This document shows positions 25,583 to 34,752 of a stretch of 64,000 bases of DNA, in pieces. Source of the stretch: Acidobacteriota bacterium (lineage in GTDB: Bacteria; Acidobacteriota; Vicinamibacteria; Vicinamibacterales; SCN-69-37); the NCBI GenBank assembly GCA_020853395.1, contig JADYYY010000019.1:1-64000 (forward strand). Direction: 5' to 3'. Numbering within the stretch: position 1 is the stretch's first letter; every line of letters starts with the position of its first letter. The notes under the pieces were generated by a model that worked only from the letters and a program-made list of their open reading frames with translations, ran no database searches and was not told where the DNA came from. Made by a program: the position numbers and the translations under genes.

Positions 25583-26095
25583 ATGCGAGTCCGAACGTTC
25601 AGTCACGTCGGGATCACGGTGTCGGACTTCAATCGCGCCGTGCGGTTCTACTGGGAGGTGTTCGGCTGCCCGCTCGTGGGCGTCGCGGACACGCCGTCCG
25701 AGCGCGTGCGCGCGTTCTTCGGCGTCGACGCGCCCGCGCCCACGTGCAAGATCGGCTGGATCCGCGTGCCCGGCGGCGGCGTCCTCGAGATCTTCGAGTT
25801 CCGGCCGGATCAGCCGCCCGCGCCCGTGCCGTGGAACCGCGTCGGGCTCACGCACCTCTCGTTCAACGTCAGGAACCTGCCACGCTGGCACGACGCGCTC
25901 GTGCGCAAGGGCGTCGAGTGCGTCAGCCGTCCGGAGCGATCGCCGCGCGGGCACTCGTTCTTCTTCTGCCGGGACTTCGACGGGAACCTGATCGAGCTGA
26001 TGGATCTCGGCTACATGTACTACGTGCTCGGCTGGCTGGGCCCGCTCGGCGGATGGCTGTTCAGGCGCGGGATGTACAGCCAGTACTACCGGTGA
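25583..26095 (+). CDS. VOC-superfamily (glyoxalase/dioxygenase-fold) protein
   Basis: 170 residues. It starts MRVRTFSHVGITVSDFNRAVRFYWEVFG, the first beta-alpha-beta module, with His8 as a metal ligand candidate. The second module has GLTHLSFNVRNL (His), and the terminal strand FDGNLIELMDLG supplies a Glu. This is the normal metal-binding set of the glyoxalase/extradiol dioxygenase fold. It follows the GMC gene by 3 bases and is part of that operon, so it may isomerise or cleave the oxidised product (inference). The last 25 residues form a hydrophobic tail (YYVLGWLGPLGGWLF) that is unusual for the family. Confidence 0.8.
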   Translation: MRVRTFSHVGITVSDFNRAVRFYWEVFGCPLVGVADTPSERVRAFFGVDAPAPTCKIGWIRVPGGGVLEIFEFRPDQPPAPVPWNRVGLTHLSFNVRNLPRWHDALVRKGVECVSRPERSPRGHSFFFCRDFDGNLIELMDLGYMYYVLGWLGPLGGWLFRRGMYSQYYR

Positions 26096-26098
26096 TCA

Positions 26099-26115
26099 CG
26101 TCCGGTCGACGGACG
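26099..26115. terminator. Short hairpin between convergent genes
   Basis: CGTCCG (26099-26104) and CGGACG (26110-26115) pair around a 5-base loop, just after the VOC stop codon and before the convergent sthA gene. There is no T-tract, so it is a weak candidate. Confidence 0.3.
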
Positions 26116-26177
26116 AGCCGCCGCGCGATTCGTTCCCACGGGAGACCGTCACTGCCGTTCTGGCGCCGGGTCCGACG

Positions 26178-27587
26178 TCATCCAGCGTGCCCCACCGCGC
26201 CGGCGGATCGCCCTTCGAGCTTTCCGAGCGCGTCGTACGCGGCCTGCTTGTAGGCGTCGCTGAGCGACGGGTACGTCATGACCGTCTCGAGGAAGTAGTC
26301 GAGGCCTCCGCCGAGGCGCATGACGGCCTGCCCGATGTGAATCAGCTCGGTCGCGCGCTCGCAGATCAGGTGCGTCGCGAGCAGCCGCGTCGTGTCGCGA
26401 TGGAAGATCAGCTTCAGGAAGCCGTCGGTGTCGCCGATGATCTGCCCGCGCGCGTTGTCCATGATGGACGTGCGGCCGACGACGATCGGCACGCCCGACG
26501 AGACCAGCTCTTCCTCGGTCGGGCCGCACGCGCACGCCTCCGGAATCGTGTAGATGCCCGACGCGAGCGCGCGCCAGTCGCGCTCGGGGAACGCGAGGCC
26601 GAACATCTCGCCGACCGCCATACGGCCCTGCTCGATCGACGCCGAGGCGAGCGCCGGCCGGCCGATGACGTCACCGGCGGCGAAGACGTTGGGCTGCGAG
26701 CTGCGGAAGTGACGGTCGACGACGACGAGCCCGCGCGCGTCCAGCGCGACGCCGGCCGCGCTCGGATTCAGTCCCGCCGTGTTGCCCGTCCGGCCCGCGG
26801 ACACGAGCACCCGGTCGACGACCTCCGTGCGGCCGCTCTCGAGCGTCAGCACGAGGTCGTCGTCGCACCGCTCGATGCGCGCGACCGCGTCGTCGAAGCG
26901 CACGGTGATGCCTTGACGCTGCATGGCGGCGGCGATGGCGTCGGAGATCTCGCGGTCGAGGAACGAGAGCAGCCGGCTGCCCGATTCGATCAGCGTGATC
27001 GTCGTGCCGAGCGCCGCGAACACGCAGGCGTACTCGCTGCCGATGACGCCGCCACCGACGATCGCGAGCGACGCCGGCACGCGATCGAGACCCAGCACGG
27101 TGTCGCTGTCGAACACCTCGGGATCGCCGAAATCGAACCCGGGCGGCCGGCGGGGACTCGATCCGGTGGCGATGAGCACGTGCTCGGCGTCGAGCACGCG
27201 ATCGCCCGCGCGCACGCCGTGCGGATCGACGAAGGAGCCGTGAGCCTGGACGAGGTCCACGCCATGCCGGGCCAGGTTCGCTCGAATCTGGTCGGTCTGG
27301 AGCCGGCGGACGGTCGCGAGCCGGCGGGTGAGCGTGGCGGTGAGGGGCCGGCCGTCGCCCAATGGCTCGCGCACCATGTCGTACAGCTCGCGCCGGCGGA
27401 ACCCCGTGAGATAGAGCGCGCTCTCGCGAAGCGTCTTCGATGGCAGCGTGCCGGTGTGCGCGGCGGCGCCGCCAGGTCCTGCCGGCGATGCCTCGACGAG
27501 CGCCACGCGCTTGCCGAAGAAGGCCGCCGCCACGGCGGCCTTCTCGCCGGCCGGTCCGCCTCCGATGACGACGAGGTCGTAGCGCAT
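26178..27587 (-). CDS. sthA: Soluble pyridine nucleotide transhydrogenase (SthA)
   Basis: 469 residues of the flavoprotein disulfide reductase fold. FAD-binding VVIGGGPAGEKAAVAAA is at the N-terminus. The region that holds the redox disulfide in lipoamide dehydrogenase is instead GGAAAHTGTLPSKTLRES, with no Cys pair, which is typical of SthA-type proteins. A second Rossmann GGGVIGSEYACVFAALG sits near residue 180 and the FAD motif VFAAGDVIG near 310. It interconverts NADPH and NADH in the cytoplasm. It is 13 bases upstream of the CNNM gene on the same strand in reading order, but no functional link is evident. Confidence 0.9.
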   Translation of the reverse strand: MRYDLVVIGGGPAGEKAAVAAAFFGKRVALVEASPAGPGGAAAHTGTLPSKTLRESALYLTGFRRRELYDMVREPLGDGRPLTATLTRRLATVRRLQTDQIRANLARHGVDLVQAHGSFVDPHGVRAGDRVLDAEHVLIATGSSPRRPPGFDFGDPEVFDSDTVLGLDRVPASLAIVGGGVIGSEYACVFAALGTTITLIESGSRLLSFLDREISDAIAAAMQRQGITVRFDDAVARIERCDDDLVLTLESGRTEVVDRVLVSAGRTGNTAGLNPSAAGVALDARGLVVVDRHFRSSQPNVFAAGDVIGRPALASASIEQGRMAVGEMFGLAFPERDWRALASGIYTIPEACACGPTEEELVSSGVPIVVGRTSIMDNARGQIIGDTDGFLKLIFHRDTTRLLATHLICERATELIHIGQAVMRLGGGLDYFLETVMTYPSLSDAYKQAAYDALGKLEGRSAGAVGHAG

Positions 27588-27600
27588 CCGGGTTCGTCTC

Positions 27601-28908
27601 CTACGCGTCGTCTCGCGAGGCCGCGTCGGCCGCGCGCGTGACGCGCACTTCGCGCACGCCTCGTCCCGCCGTGGACAGCACTTCGAGCCGCAGCGGCCCG
27701 TACTCCACGACGTCGCCCACCGCCGGCAGCCGGCCGAGGCGCTCGAGCACCAGCCCGCTCACGCTGTCGACGTCCTCGTGCTGGAGGTCGATCTCGAAGT
27801 ACTGACCCAGCTCGTCCAGCCGGACCGTGCCGGCGACGCGCGCCGAGCCGTCGGGCAGCGGCGCGATCGGCGCCAGGGCCGGCGCGCCCTCGTCGATCTC
27901 GCCCACCACTTCCTCGAAGAGATCTTCGAGCGCCACGATGCCGGCCGTGCCGCCGTGTTCGTCGATCACCACCGCCAGGTGCGCGTGCGCCCGCTGCATC
28001 GTTGCGAGCACGTCGTCGAGCGAGGCCGTCTCGGGGACGACGGGCAGGCGGCGAACGTCGGACGGCCCGAGCCGCTCGTTGGCGGCGAGGCTGCGCAGCA
28101 GATCCTTCACGTGGAGCATGCCGACGATGTGGTCGAGATCGCCGTCGTAGACCGGGTAGCGGGTGTGACGCTGCTTGGTGATGATCTGTCGCAGCTCGTC
28201 GGGTCCCGCGCCGAGCGGGATGCCGACGGCGCGCACGCGCGGCACCATGATCTCGGCGGCCGTGAGATCGCCGAACTCGAACAGCTCCTGCAGAATGCGG
28301 CTCGACTCGGCGCGGATGGCGCCGCCGCGCTCGCTCTCCTCGACGATGAGCTGCAGCTCCTCTGGCGTGTAGACCTGTTCGGCCGCCTGCTGCCGCCGCA
28401 GGCCCACCAGCCGGAGCACGAGCAGCGCGAGGCCGTTGGACAGCCGCACGAGTGGATAGCAGATCAGCCACGTCACGCGCATCGGCCAATGGGTGAATCT
28501 CGAGACCGGCACGGGATGCTGGAGCGCGACGGCCTTCGGCACCATCTCGCCGACGACGATGTGCACGATGGTGAGCAGGGCGAGGGCGAGCAGGCTCGCG
28601 ACTGCCGGCGCGGCGAGCACGTGCGGGACGGCCGGCATGCGCGCTTCCAGCAGGCCGGCCAGCGCATGCTCGCCGTACATGCCCAGGCCGAGGCTGGCGA
28701 GCGTGATGCCGATCTGCGACGTGGCGACGTACTCGTCCTGCCGCTTGGGTGACTCGCGCGTGCCGAGAATGCGCTCTGCGAACCGGTCGCCCTTCGAGGC
28801 GCGCTGCTCGAGGGCCGGTTTCGGCGCCGCGATGAGGGCGAACTCCGCCGCCACGAACACGGCGTTCAGCACCACGAGCACGAAGGAAATGCCGATGACC
28901 GCGGTCAT
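27601..28908 (-). CDS. CNNM/CorC-family membrane protein with CBS pair
   Basis: 435 residues. DUF21/CNNM membrane domain at the N-terminus (VVLNAVFVAAEFALIAAPKPALEQ; QIGITLASLGLGMYGEHAL), then a CBS pair (DLTAAEIMVPRVRAVG; YPVYDGDLDHIVGMLHVKDLL), and a CorC_HlyC domain at the end. Related proteins export Mg2+ or Co2+. The ATG at 28908 overlaps the stop of a second CNNM gene (ATGA), so the two may form a heterodimer. The longer upstream frame is not used. Confidence 0.85.
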   Translation of the reverse strand: MTAVIGISFVLVVLNAVFVAAEFALIAAPKPALEQRASKGDRFAERILGTRESPKRQDEYVATSQIGITLASLGLGMYGEHALAGLLEARMPAVPHVLAAPAVASLLALALLTIVHIVVGEMVPKAVALQHPVPVSRFTHWPMRVTWLICYPLVRLSNGLALLVLRLVGLRRQQAAEQVYTPEELQLIVEESERGGAIRAESSRILQELFEFGDLTAAEIMVPRVRAVGIPLGAGPDELRQIITKQRHTRYPVYDGDLDHIVGMLHVKDLLRSLAANERLGPSDVRRLPVVPETASLDDVLATMQRAHAHLAVVIDEHGGTAGIVALEDLFEEVVGEIDEGAPALAPIAPLPDGSARVAGTVRLDELGQYFEIDLQHEDVDSVSGLVLERLGRLPAVGDVVEYGPLRLEVLSTAGRGVREVRVTRAADAASRDDA

Positions 28909-29981
28909 CGGCGGCCTCGCTCCCGCCCTTCGCCTCGCGGCGGATCCCCGGCCGGCGTGCGGGGGCCGAGCAGCTCGTTCAGCAGATCGTGGACCGTGAT
29001 GAGGCCGATCACGCGGTTCTGCTGATCGGTGACGGCCGCCAGGTGCGCACGGCGATCGCGAAGCTCGTACACGGCCCGATCGGCGGGGAGCTGTTCGTCG
29101 AGCCGCGAGATGGGCCGCAGCAGCCGATCCATGCCGAGCCGCCCATCCGAGGCGTAGCGCTCGGCGAGATCCTTGACCCTGATGAAGCCGACGACCTGCT
29201 CGCGCGACCCGCGATACACCGGCAGCCGGCTGTACGGCGTGGCGGTCGCCTGGTGGAGGATCTCGGCGGCCGGAGCGCCCTCCTGCAGCATCGCGAGCTG
29301 CGCGAGCGGCACCATCAGGTCGCGCACCTTGCGCGTGCCGAGGTGGAGCGCGCGGCGCAGCCGCTGCTGCTCTTCCGGCTCGAGCAGCCCGCCGTCGCGG
29401 CTCTCCGCGATCAGCAGGTCGATCTCCTCCGGCGAATGGAGATGCCGGTGGGTGTGGCCCGCGGCGCCGAGCGCGCGCAGCAGGAGCAGCGCCGCGCCGT
29501 TGAGCACGACGAGCAGCGGCCGGAAGACCGCGAGCGACCAGCGCATCGGCAAAACGGTTGCGAGCGCGGTTTCGGTCGGGTACTGGAGCGCGAGCGCTTT
29601 GGGCACGAGCTCCCCGAGCACGAGCTGCAGCGCCGTCATCGTTGCCAGCACGAGGCCGGCCGACAGCGAGAGGGCCGTGACCTCGCTCATGCCGAGCCAC
29701 GCGTTCAGCACGGGGACCATGGCCTCGCTCAGTGTGGCCTGCGCGACGGCGCCGAGGACGAGGCTCGAGAGCGTGATGCCGATCTGCGACACGCCGACGT
29801 AGCGATCGAGGCCCGCGGCGTCCTCGAGGAACGGCAGCAGCCGCCGCGCGAGCCAGCCGCCCTCCTCGGCCAGCCGGCGGACCCGGCTGCGCCGTACGCT
29901 CACGGCGGCGAACTCGGCCGCGACGTACAGCGAGTTCGCACCGATGAGGATCGCGAGGACGATCCAGACCGTGGCCGACAT
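28905..29981 (-). CDS. CNNM/CorC-family membrane protein, lacks CorC C-terminal domain
   Basis: 358 residues. The CNNM membrane domain begins MSATVWIVLAILIGANSLYVAAEFAAVSVRRSRV and is followed by a CBS pair (TRKVRDLMVPLAQL; LPVYRGSREQVVGFIRVKDL; RAHLAAVTDQQNRVIGLITVHDLL). It stops soon after the CBS pair with a charged tail, about 80 residues shorter than its neighbour, so the CorC_HlyC domain is missing. It is coupled to the full-length paralogue downstream. A paired full and short CNNM arrangement is common; the pair probably assembles as one divalent-cation transporter (inference). Confidence 0.85.
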   Translation of the reverse strand: MSATVWIVLAILIGANSLYVAAEFAAVSVRRSRVRRLAEEGGWLARRLLPFLEDAAGLDRYVGVSQIGITLSSLVLGAVAQATLSEAMVPVLNAWLGMSEVTALSLSAGLVLATMTALQLVLGELVPKALALQYPTETALATVLPMRWSLAVFRPLLVVLNGAALLLLRALGAAGHTHRHLHSPEEIDLLIAESRDGGLLEPEEQQRLRRALHLGTRKVRDLMVPLAQLAMLQEGAPAAEILHQATATPYSRLPVYRGSREQVVGFIRVKDLAERYASDGRLGMDRLLRPISRLDEQLPADRAVYELRDRRAHLAAVTDQQNRVIGLITVHDLLNELLGPRTPAGDPPRGEGRERGRR

Positions 29982-30176
29982 GGCCTCCTAGTGTAGTGGC
30001 GGGCCGCGTCGAGGCCCGAGCCGAGGCTCGGAAGGCGGCCGGCGCTCGCGCGCGGTCGCGGCGTCGACGGCCATGCGGCGGACGGCACGTTGTGCTCGTC
30101 GATACGCACGAATGGCGGACGGGCGCCGGTTGTAGAATGCGGCACCGGTCTCCTCGGCCGCGAAAGGGGTCCCGCC

Positions 30177-30518
30177 GTGTTCGGAGAATTCAAGGAATTC
30201 ATCAACAAGGGCAACGCGCTCGACCTGGCCGTCGGCGTCATCATCGGCGCCGCGTTCGGCAAGATCGTGGACTCGCTCGTCAACGACATCCTCATGCCCG
30301 TGCTGTCGATCCTGACCGGCGGCGTGGATTTCGGCGCGCGGTTCCTCGTGCTCGCGCGCGGAGCCGCCACCTATGCCACCGTCGCGGACGCGAAGGCGGC
30401 CGGCGTCCCGGTTCTGGCGTACGGCAACTTCCTCAACACGGTGATCCAGTTCCTCCTCATCGCCTTCGCCCTGTTCCTGATCGTCCGCCAGATCAACCGG
30501 GTGCGAGGGGCGAAGTGA
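30177..30518 (+). CDS. mscL: Large-conductance mechanosensitive channel MscL
   Basis: 113 residues from GTG 30177, with the purine run AAAGGGG ending 7 bases upstream. [34 protein letters not shown] is the N-terminal amphipathic helix and TM1 with the conserved pore pattern, and [24 protein letters not shown] is TM2. The C-terminus is short (RVRGAK), lacking the longer E. coli bundle. It releases solutes on hypo-osmotic shock. Divergent from the CNNM genes. A TAGAAT at 30133-30138 is a possible -10 element. Confidence 0.95.
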   Translation: MFGEFKEFINKGNALDLAVGVIIGAAFGKIVDSLVNDILMPVLSILTGGVDFGARFLVLARGAATYATVADAKAAGVPVLAYGNFLNTVIQFLLIAFALFLIVRQINRVRGAK

Positions 30519-30528
30519 TCGTGCGGGC

Positions 30529-32376
30529 GTGACGTCGCCTCTTCGACGGTCGGCGATCACCGCGCTCGTCGTTCTGTGCGCGGGCGTCCTCGGATCGCTC
30601 GAGGCGCAGCCGGCGGTGCCGCGGTCCGAGCATCCGCGGCCCGACTTCGTGCGCCGCGACTGGCAGACGCTGAACGGCACGTGGGAGTTCGAGTTCGACG
30701 ATCGCGATGAAGGAATGAGGGCGCGGTGGTTCGCGGCGGATGCTGCGCGGTTCTCGCGCACCATCGTCGTGCCGTTCGCGTTTCAGTCCTCGTTGTCGGG
30801 CATCCGCGACACGGCGTTTCACGACGTCGTGTGGTACCGCCGCCGGTTCACCGTGCCGGCCGCCTGGCGCGACCGCCGTGTGCTGCTCAACTTCGGCGCG
30901 GTCGACTACGAGGCCATCGTCTGGGTCAACGGCACGGAGGTGGGCCGGCATCGTGGCGGACACGTGGGGTTCGGCTTCGACGTGACCGACGCGCTGCGAT
31001 CCGGCGAGAACGTGGTCAGCCTTCGCGTGGTCGATCCGGGGACGGACCGCACCGTGCCCCGCGGCAAGCAGTACTGGCGGCCGTCGTCCGAAAGCATCTT
31101 CTACACGCGGACGACGGGGTTGTGGCAGCCGGCGTGGATCGAGGCGGCCGGCGCCGTGCGGATGGCGAACCTGCGCGTGACGCCGGACGTGGACCGCGCT
31201 CAGGTTCGCGTCGAGGCCGACCTCGTGCGGGCACGCCGGACGACGCCGGCGCCTGCCACGGCGCTCCGCGTGCGGATGACCGCCGCGATCGAGGGCGTCG
31301 AGCAGGCCGATCAGACCACCACGGTGTACGGCGATCGCATCGCCGCGACGCTCTCGCTTCCCGCGCAGCGGCTCTGGAGCCCGGATCGACCGGTGTTGTA
31401 CGACCTCGCCGTGGAGCTGTCGGGCCCCGATGGCGTCGTCGACCGTGTCGAGAGCTACTTCGGGCAGAGGAAGGTGAGCCTGCACGACGGACGCGTCTAT
31501 CTGAACAACGCCCCGTACTACCTGCGGCTCGTGTTGGACCAGGGCTACTGGCCCGACGGCATCCTGACGCCGCCGAGCGACGACGCGATGCAGTACGACA
31601 TCCGGATGACCAAGGCGTTCGGATTCAACGGCGCGAGGAAACACCAGAAGGCGGAAGATCCGCGGTGGCTCTACTACGCCGACCGGATGGGCCTGCTCGT
31701 GTGGGGCGAGATGGCCAACGCGCAGGACTTCAGCCCGGAGTACGCATCACGCTTCGCCGACGAGTGGGCGCAAGTGATCGCCCGCGACTACAACCACCCC
31801 GCCATCGTGGCCTGGGTGCCGATCAACGAGAGCTGGGGCGTGCCGCAGATCCTGACGAGCGCCGAGCAGCAGGCGCACGCGAAGACGCTGTACCAGATGA
31901 CGCGATCGCTCGACGCGACGCGGCCGGTGGTGGACAACGACGGCTGGGAGCACACCGACCAGACGGACCTGATGACGCTGCACGACTACGCGCGCACCGG
32001 CGAGGAGCTCGCCGCCAAGTACGCGCACCTCACCGCCGAGCCCGCGCGCATCCCGCGCAACGGCCGCGAAGCGTCGGTCTACGGCGCGCGATACAACGGC
32101 GCGCCGTTCGTGATGAGCGAGTTCGGCGGCATCGCGTTCCGGCTCGGACCGCAACAGCGATCCAACGAGTGGGGCTATGCCGGCGTGGAGCCCACGCGAG
32201 AGACGTTTCTCGCCAGGCTCGACGGCCTGGTCAAGGCGCTGCGCGGCAACCGCGCGTGGGCGGGGTTCTGCTACACGCAGCTCACGGACGTCGAGCAGGA
32301 GATCAACGGCCTCATGACGTTCGATCGGACGCCGAAGGCCGATCCAGACGTCTTGAAGAAGATCATCGCTCAATGA
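30529..32376 (+). CDS. Exported GH2 glycoside hydrolase
   Basis: 615 residues, with signal peptide SAITALVVLCAGVLGSLEA. The three GH2 parts are present: N-terminal jelly roll (DWQTLNGTWEFEFDD; DTAFHDVVWYRRRFTVP; VWVNGTEVGRHRGGHVGFGFDVT), an Ig-like domain, and a TIM barrel from about residue 310. The acid/base Glu lies in VPINESWG (about residue 433) and the nucleophile in VMSEFGG (about 530). It is likely a beta-galactosidase, glucuronidase or mannosidase acting in the periplasm or outside. The GTG start follows mscL by 10 bases. Confidence 0.88.
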   Translation: MTSPLRRSAITALVVLCAGVLGSLEAQPAVPRSEHPRPDFVRRDWQTLNGTWEFEFDDRDEGMRARWFAADAARFSRTIVVPFAFQSSLSGIRDTAFHDVVWYRRRFTVPAAWRDRRVLLNFGAVDYEAIVWVNGTEVGRHRGGHVGFGFDVTDALRSGENVVSLRVVDPGTDRTVPRGKQYWRPSSESIFYTRTTGLWQPAWIEAAGAVRMANLRVTPDVDRAQVRVEADLVRARRTTPAPATALRVRMTAAIEGVEQADQTTTVYGDRIAATLSLPAQRLWSPDRPVLYDLAVELSGPDGVVDRVESYFGQRKVSLHDGRVYLNNAPYYLRLVLDQGYWPDGILTPPSDDAMQYDIRMTKAFGFNGARKHQKAEDPRWLYYADRMGLLVWGEMANAQDFSPEYASRFADEWAQVIARDYNHPAIVAWVPINESWGVPQILTSAEQQAHAKTLYQMTRSLDATRPVVDNDGWEHTDQTDLMTLHDYARTGEELAAKYAHLTAEPARIPRNGREASVYGARYNGAPFVMSEFGGIAFRLGPQQRSNEWGYAGVEPTRETFLARLDGLVKALRGNRAWAGFCYTQLTDVEQEINGLMTFDRTPKADPDVLKKIIAQ

Positions 32377-32383
32377 GCGCGCC

Positions 32384-33490
32384 GTGCGTGACGCCGAGAC
32401 GCTGACCGTCGCCGGCCGCGAGATCGTCCTGTCGCATCCGGAGAAGGTGCTGTTCCCGGAGGCGGGGTACACGAAGCGCGACCTCGCCGGCTACTACCTC
32501 ACGGTGGCGGATGGCGCGCTGCGCGGCGCCGGCGGCCGTCCGAACATGTTGAAGCGCTACCCCGGCGGGATCGCGGGCGAGTTCTTCTATCAGAAGCGCG
32601 CGCCAGCCTCGCGGCCCTCGTGGATCGAGGTCGTGACGCTGCGGTTTCCGTCGGGCCGGACGGCCGACGAGGTCGTACCGCGTGACGCGGCCGCGCTGAT
32701 CTGGATGGCGAACCTCGCGTGCCTCGAGCTGCACCCGCATCCCGTGCGCGCCGAGGATCTGGATCACCCCGACGAGCTTCGCGTGGATCTCGACCCGGTG
32801 CCCGGCGTCGGCTGGAAGGAGATCCGCCGCGTGGCCGCCATCGTCCGCGCCGCGCTCGACGCCTTCGGCCTGCGAGGCTGGCCGAAGACGTCGGGATCGC
32901 GCGGGCTGCACGTGTGCGTGCGCATCCAGCCGCGATGGACGTTCGACGACGTGCGGCGCGCCGCGCTCGCGCTGGCACGTGAGGTCGAGCGCCAGGCGCC
33001 GGCGCTCGCGACGAGCAAGTGGTGGAAGGAAGAGCGTCACGGCGTCTTCCTCGACTACAACCAGAACGCGAAGGACCGGACGGTCGCGTCCGCGTATTCC
33101 GTCCGCCCGACGCCGCGCGCCACCGTGTCGGCGCCGCTCGCGTGGGACGAGATCGACGGCTGCGAGCCGGGCGACTTCACGATGGCGACGATGCCGCGCC
33201 GATACGCGGCGCTGGGCGATCCGCACGAGCCGATCGACGGCCACGCGGGATCGCTCGACGCGCTGCTCGAGCTGGCGGCCCGCCAGGCGGCGGAAGGGCA
33301 GGGCGACGCTCCGTGGCCGCCGCATTACCGCAAGCACGCGGGCGAGGCACCGCGCGTGGCGCCGTCTCGACGCCGCGCTCCGAGCCCCGTCGCCGCGGCC
33401 GGCGGCCCCGACGACGCGGACGCGCCGGACGTCAGCGCGAAGAAGAAGACCGCACGCCGAAGACCTTCGACAGCTCGTAAGCGGGCATGA
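32384..33490 (+). CDS. LigD-type polymerase (PolDom, archaeo-eukaryotic primase fold)
   Basis: 368 residues. The polymerase domain of LigD is recognised from SHPEKVLFPEAGYTKRDLAGYY, PNMLKRYPGG, FYQKRAP, the metal-binding DLDP of RVDLDPVPG (about residues 130-136), and KTSGSRGLHV. These enzymes fill gaps and add ribonucleotides in bacterial NHEJ. The C-terminal 50 residues are a basic tail (AKKKTARRRPSTARKR). No ligase domain is attached; a separate ligase gene faces it, and the two genes overlap by 59 bases at their 3' ends. No Ku gene is in the window. GTG 32384 is chosen for family N-terminal spacing. Confidence 0.88.
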   Translation: MRDAETLTVAGREIVLSHPEKVLFPEAGYTKRDLAGYYLTVADGALRGAGGRPNMLKRYPGGIAGEFFYQKRAPASRPSWIEVVTLRFPSGRTADEVVPRDAAALIWMANLACLELHPHPVRAEDLDHPDELRVDLDPVPGVGWKEIRRVAAIVRAALDAFGLRGWPKTSGSRGLHVCVRIQPRWTFDDVRRAALALAREVERQAPALATSKWWKEERHGVFLDYNQNAKDRTVASAYSVRPTPRATVSAPLAWDEIDGCEPGDFTMATMPRRYAALGDPHEPIDGHAGSLDALLELAARQAAEGQGDAPWPPHYRKHAGEAPRVAPSRRRAPSPVAAAGGPDDADAPDVSAKKKTARRRPSTARKRA

Positions 33491-34526
33491 CGTCGAGCTG
33501 CTCGTAGGTGCACTCGCGCGGCGGCTTGTCCATCCGCCAGCGCAGGAACGTCGTCGCGTGCCGGAACCGATCGCCCTGAAGGTGGTCGTACTTCACCTCA
33601 CAAACGCGTTCGACTCGCAACGGCTCCCACGACAGGTCCTTGCCCGCGCTCCACCGGCTTTGCGCGCCCGGCATTCGAGCACCGTTGCCTTGCTCCGCGC
33701 CGGCCCAGTTTCGCCACGGGTGTCGATCGAGCGCGCGCGCCCGCAGGGGCTCGAGCTCGCGCGCGAGCTCCAGGCGCCTGGCCATCGTGAACGACGACGT
33801 GACGCCGACGTGGTGCAGCGTGCCGGCGTCGTCGTACAGCCCGAGCAGGAGCGAGCCGACGAGCCTGTCCGGGCCGGCCTTGTGCCATCGGAATCCGCCG
33901 ACGACACAGTCCGCCGTGCGGACGTGCTTGATCTTGATCATCGAGCGCTTGCCCGGCTCATAGGGCGCATCAGCCGGCTTGGCCACCACGCCGTCGAGCC
34001 CCGCACCCTCGAAGCGGCTCAGCCAGTCCTCGGCGATGGACGGATCGGTCGTCATCGGCGTCACGTGCACGGGCGGCGTCACGCCGTCGAGCAGCCGTTC
34101 GAGCGCGCGACGACGATCGTGCTGGGGCGCAGCGCGAAGGTCGTGGCCGCCGGCGCTGAGCAGATCGAAGGCGACGAACGACGCCGGCGACTCGGCGGCC
34201 AGGCGGGCGACGCGCGATGCGGCCGGGTGCAGCCGCAACTGCAGCGCGTCGAAGTCGAGACCGTGCCGCGTCGCGATCACGATCTCGCCGTCGACGACGC
34301 AGCCGGGCGGCACCCGCTCGATCAGCGCCGCGTGCAACTCGGGAAAGTAGCGATCGAGCGGCCGCAAGTCCCGGCTCTGAATGAAGACATCGTCCGCGGA
34401 GCGGAAAACGATCGCCCGGAAGCCATCCCACTTGGGCTCGTACAGATAGGCGGCGTCGCGGGGGATCGCGTCCGCCAGCCTGGCGAGCATGGGTGGGACG
34501 GGCGGCGTGACGGGTGGAGAGGTCAT
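33432..34526 (-). CDS. ATP-dependent DNA ligase (LigD/LigC type)
   Basis: 364 residues. The adenylation motif is EPKWDGFR, whose Lys (about residue 30) forms the AMP adduct. Other ligase motifs follow: QSRDLRPLDRYFPEL, VVDGEIV, FVAFDLL, LDGVVAKPADAPYEPGKR and MIKIKHVRTADCVV. An OB-fold domain completes the protein. It is a stand-alone ligase of the kind that seals breaks with LigD-like polymerase. ATG 34526 gives the normal N-terminus MTSPPVTPPVPPMLARLADA; the open frame upstream is ignored. It is convergent with the polymerase gene. Confidence 0.9.
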   Translation of the reverse strand: MTSPPVTPPVPPMLARLADAIPRDAAYLYEPKWDGFRAIVFRSADDVFIQSRDLRPLDRYFPELHAALIERVPPGCVVDGEIVIATRHGLDFDALQLRLHPAASRVARLAAESPASFVAFDLLSAGGHDLRAAPQHDRRRALERLLDGVTPPVHVTPMTTDPSIAEDWLSRFEGAGLDGVVAKPADAPYEPGKRSMIKIKHVRTADCVVGGFRWHKAGPDRLVGSLLLGLYDDAGTLHHVGVTSSFTMARRLELARELEPLRARALDRHPWRNWAGAEQGNGARMPGAQSRWSAGKDLSWEPLRVERVCEVKYDHLQGDRFRHATTFLRWRMDKPPRECTYEQLDVMPAYELSKVFGVRSSSSR

Positions 34527-34700
34527 CGACCTTGCGGAACGCGTGCCGCGTGCCGCGAGCGTTCCACCGCCGATGGTGGACGCGCAGGGATCGAGCGTGA
34601 CCACCGATGGGCAAGGATCTGCTGGCGTTGCGACGGGACGAAGCATCCCAGGGTCGCGAGGATTCCCGGGTGCGAGGTCTCGAAGGTGACGGCTCGAACC

Positions 34701-34743
34701 GCGCGGATCGTCCCACTACGTTGTGCGAGACGACGATCCGCGC
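34701..34743. terminator. 12-base-pair inverted repeat after the sugar isomerase-like gene
   Basis: GCGCGGATCGTC (34701-34712) and GACGATCCGCGC (34732-34743) are perfect reverse complements around a 19-base loop. The element starts 9 bases after the minus-strand gene ending at 34753. No T-tract follows, so termination would be imperfect or factor-assisted. Confidence 0.45.
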
Positions 34744-34752
34744 CGGCGGGCA

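Noticed and set aside
32384..34526. Complete NHEJ locus
   Set aside because: Polymerase and ligase are present but no Ku gene is in the window.
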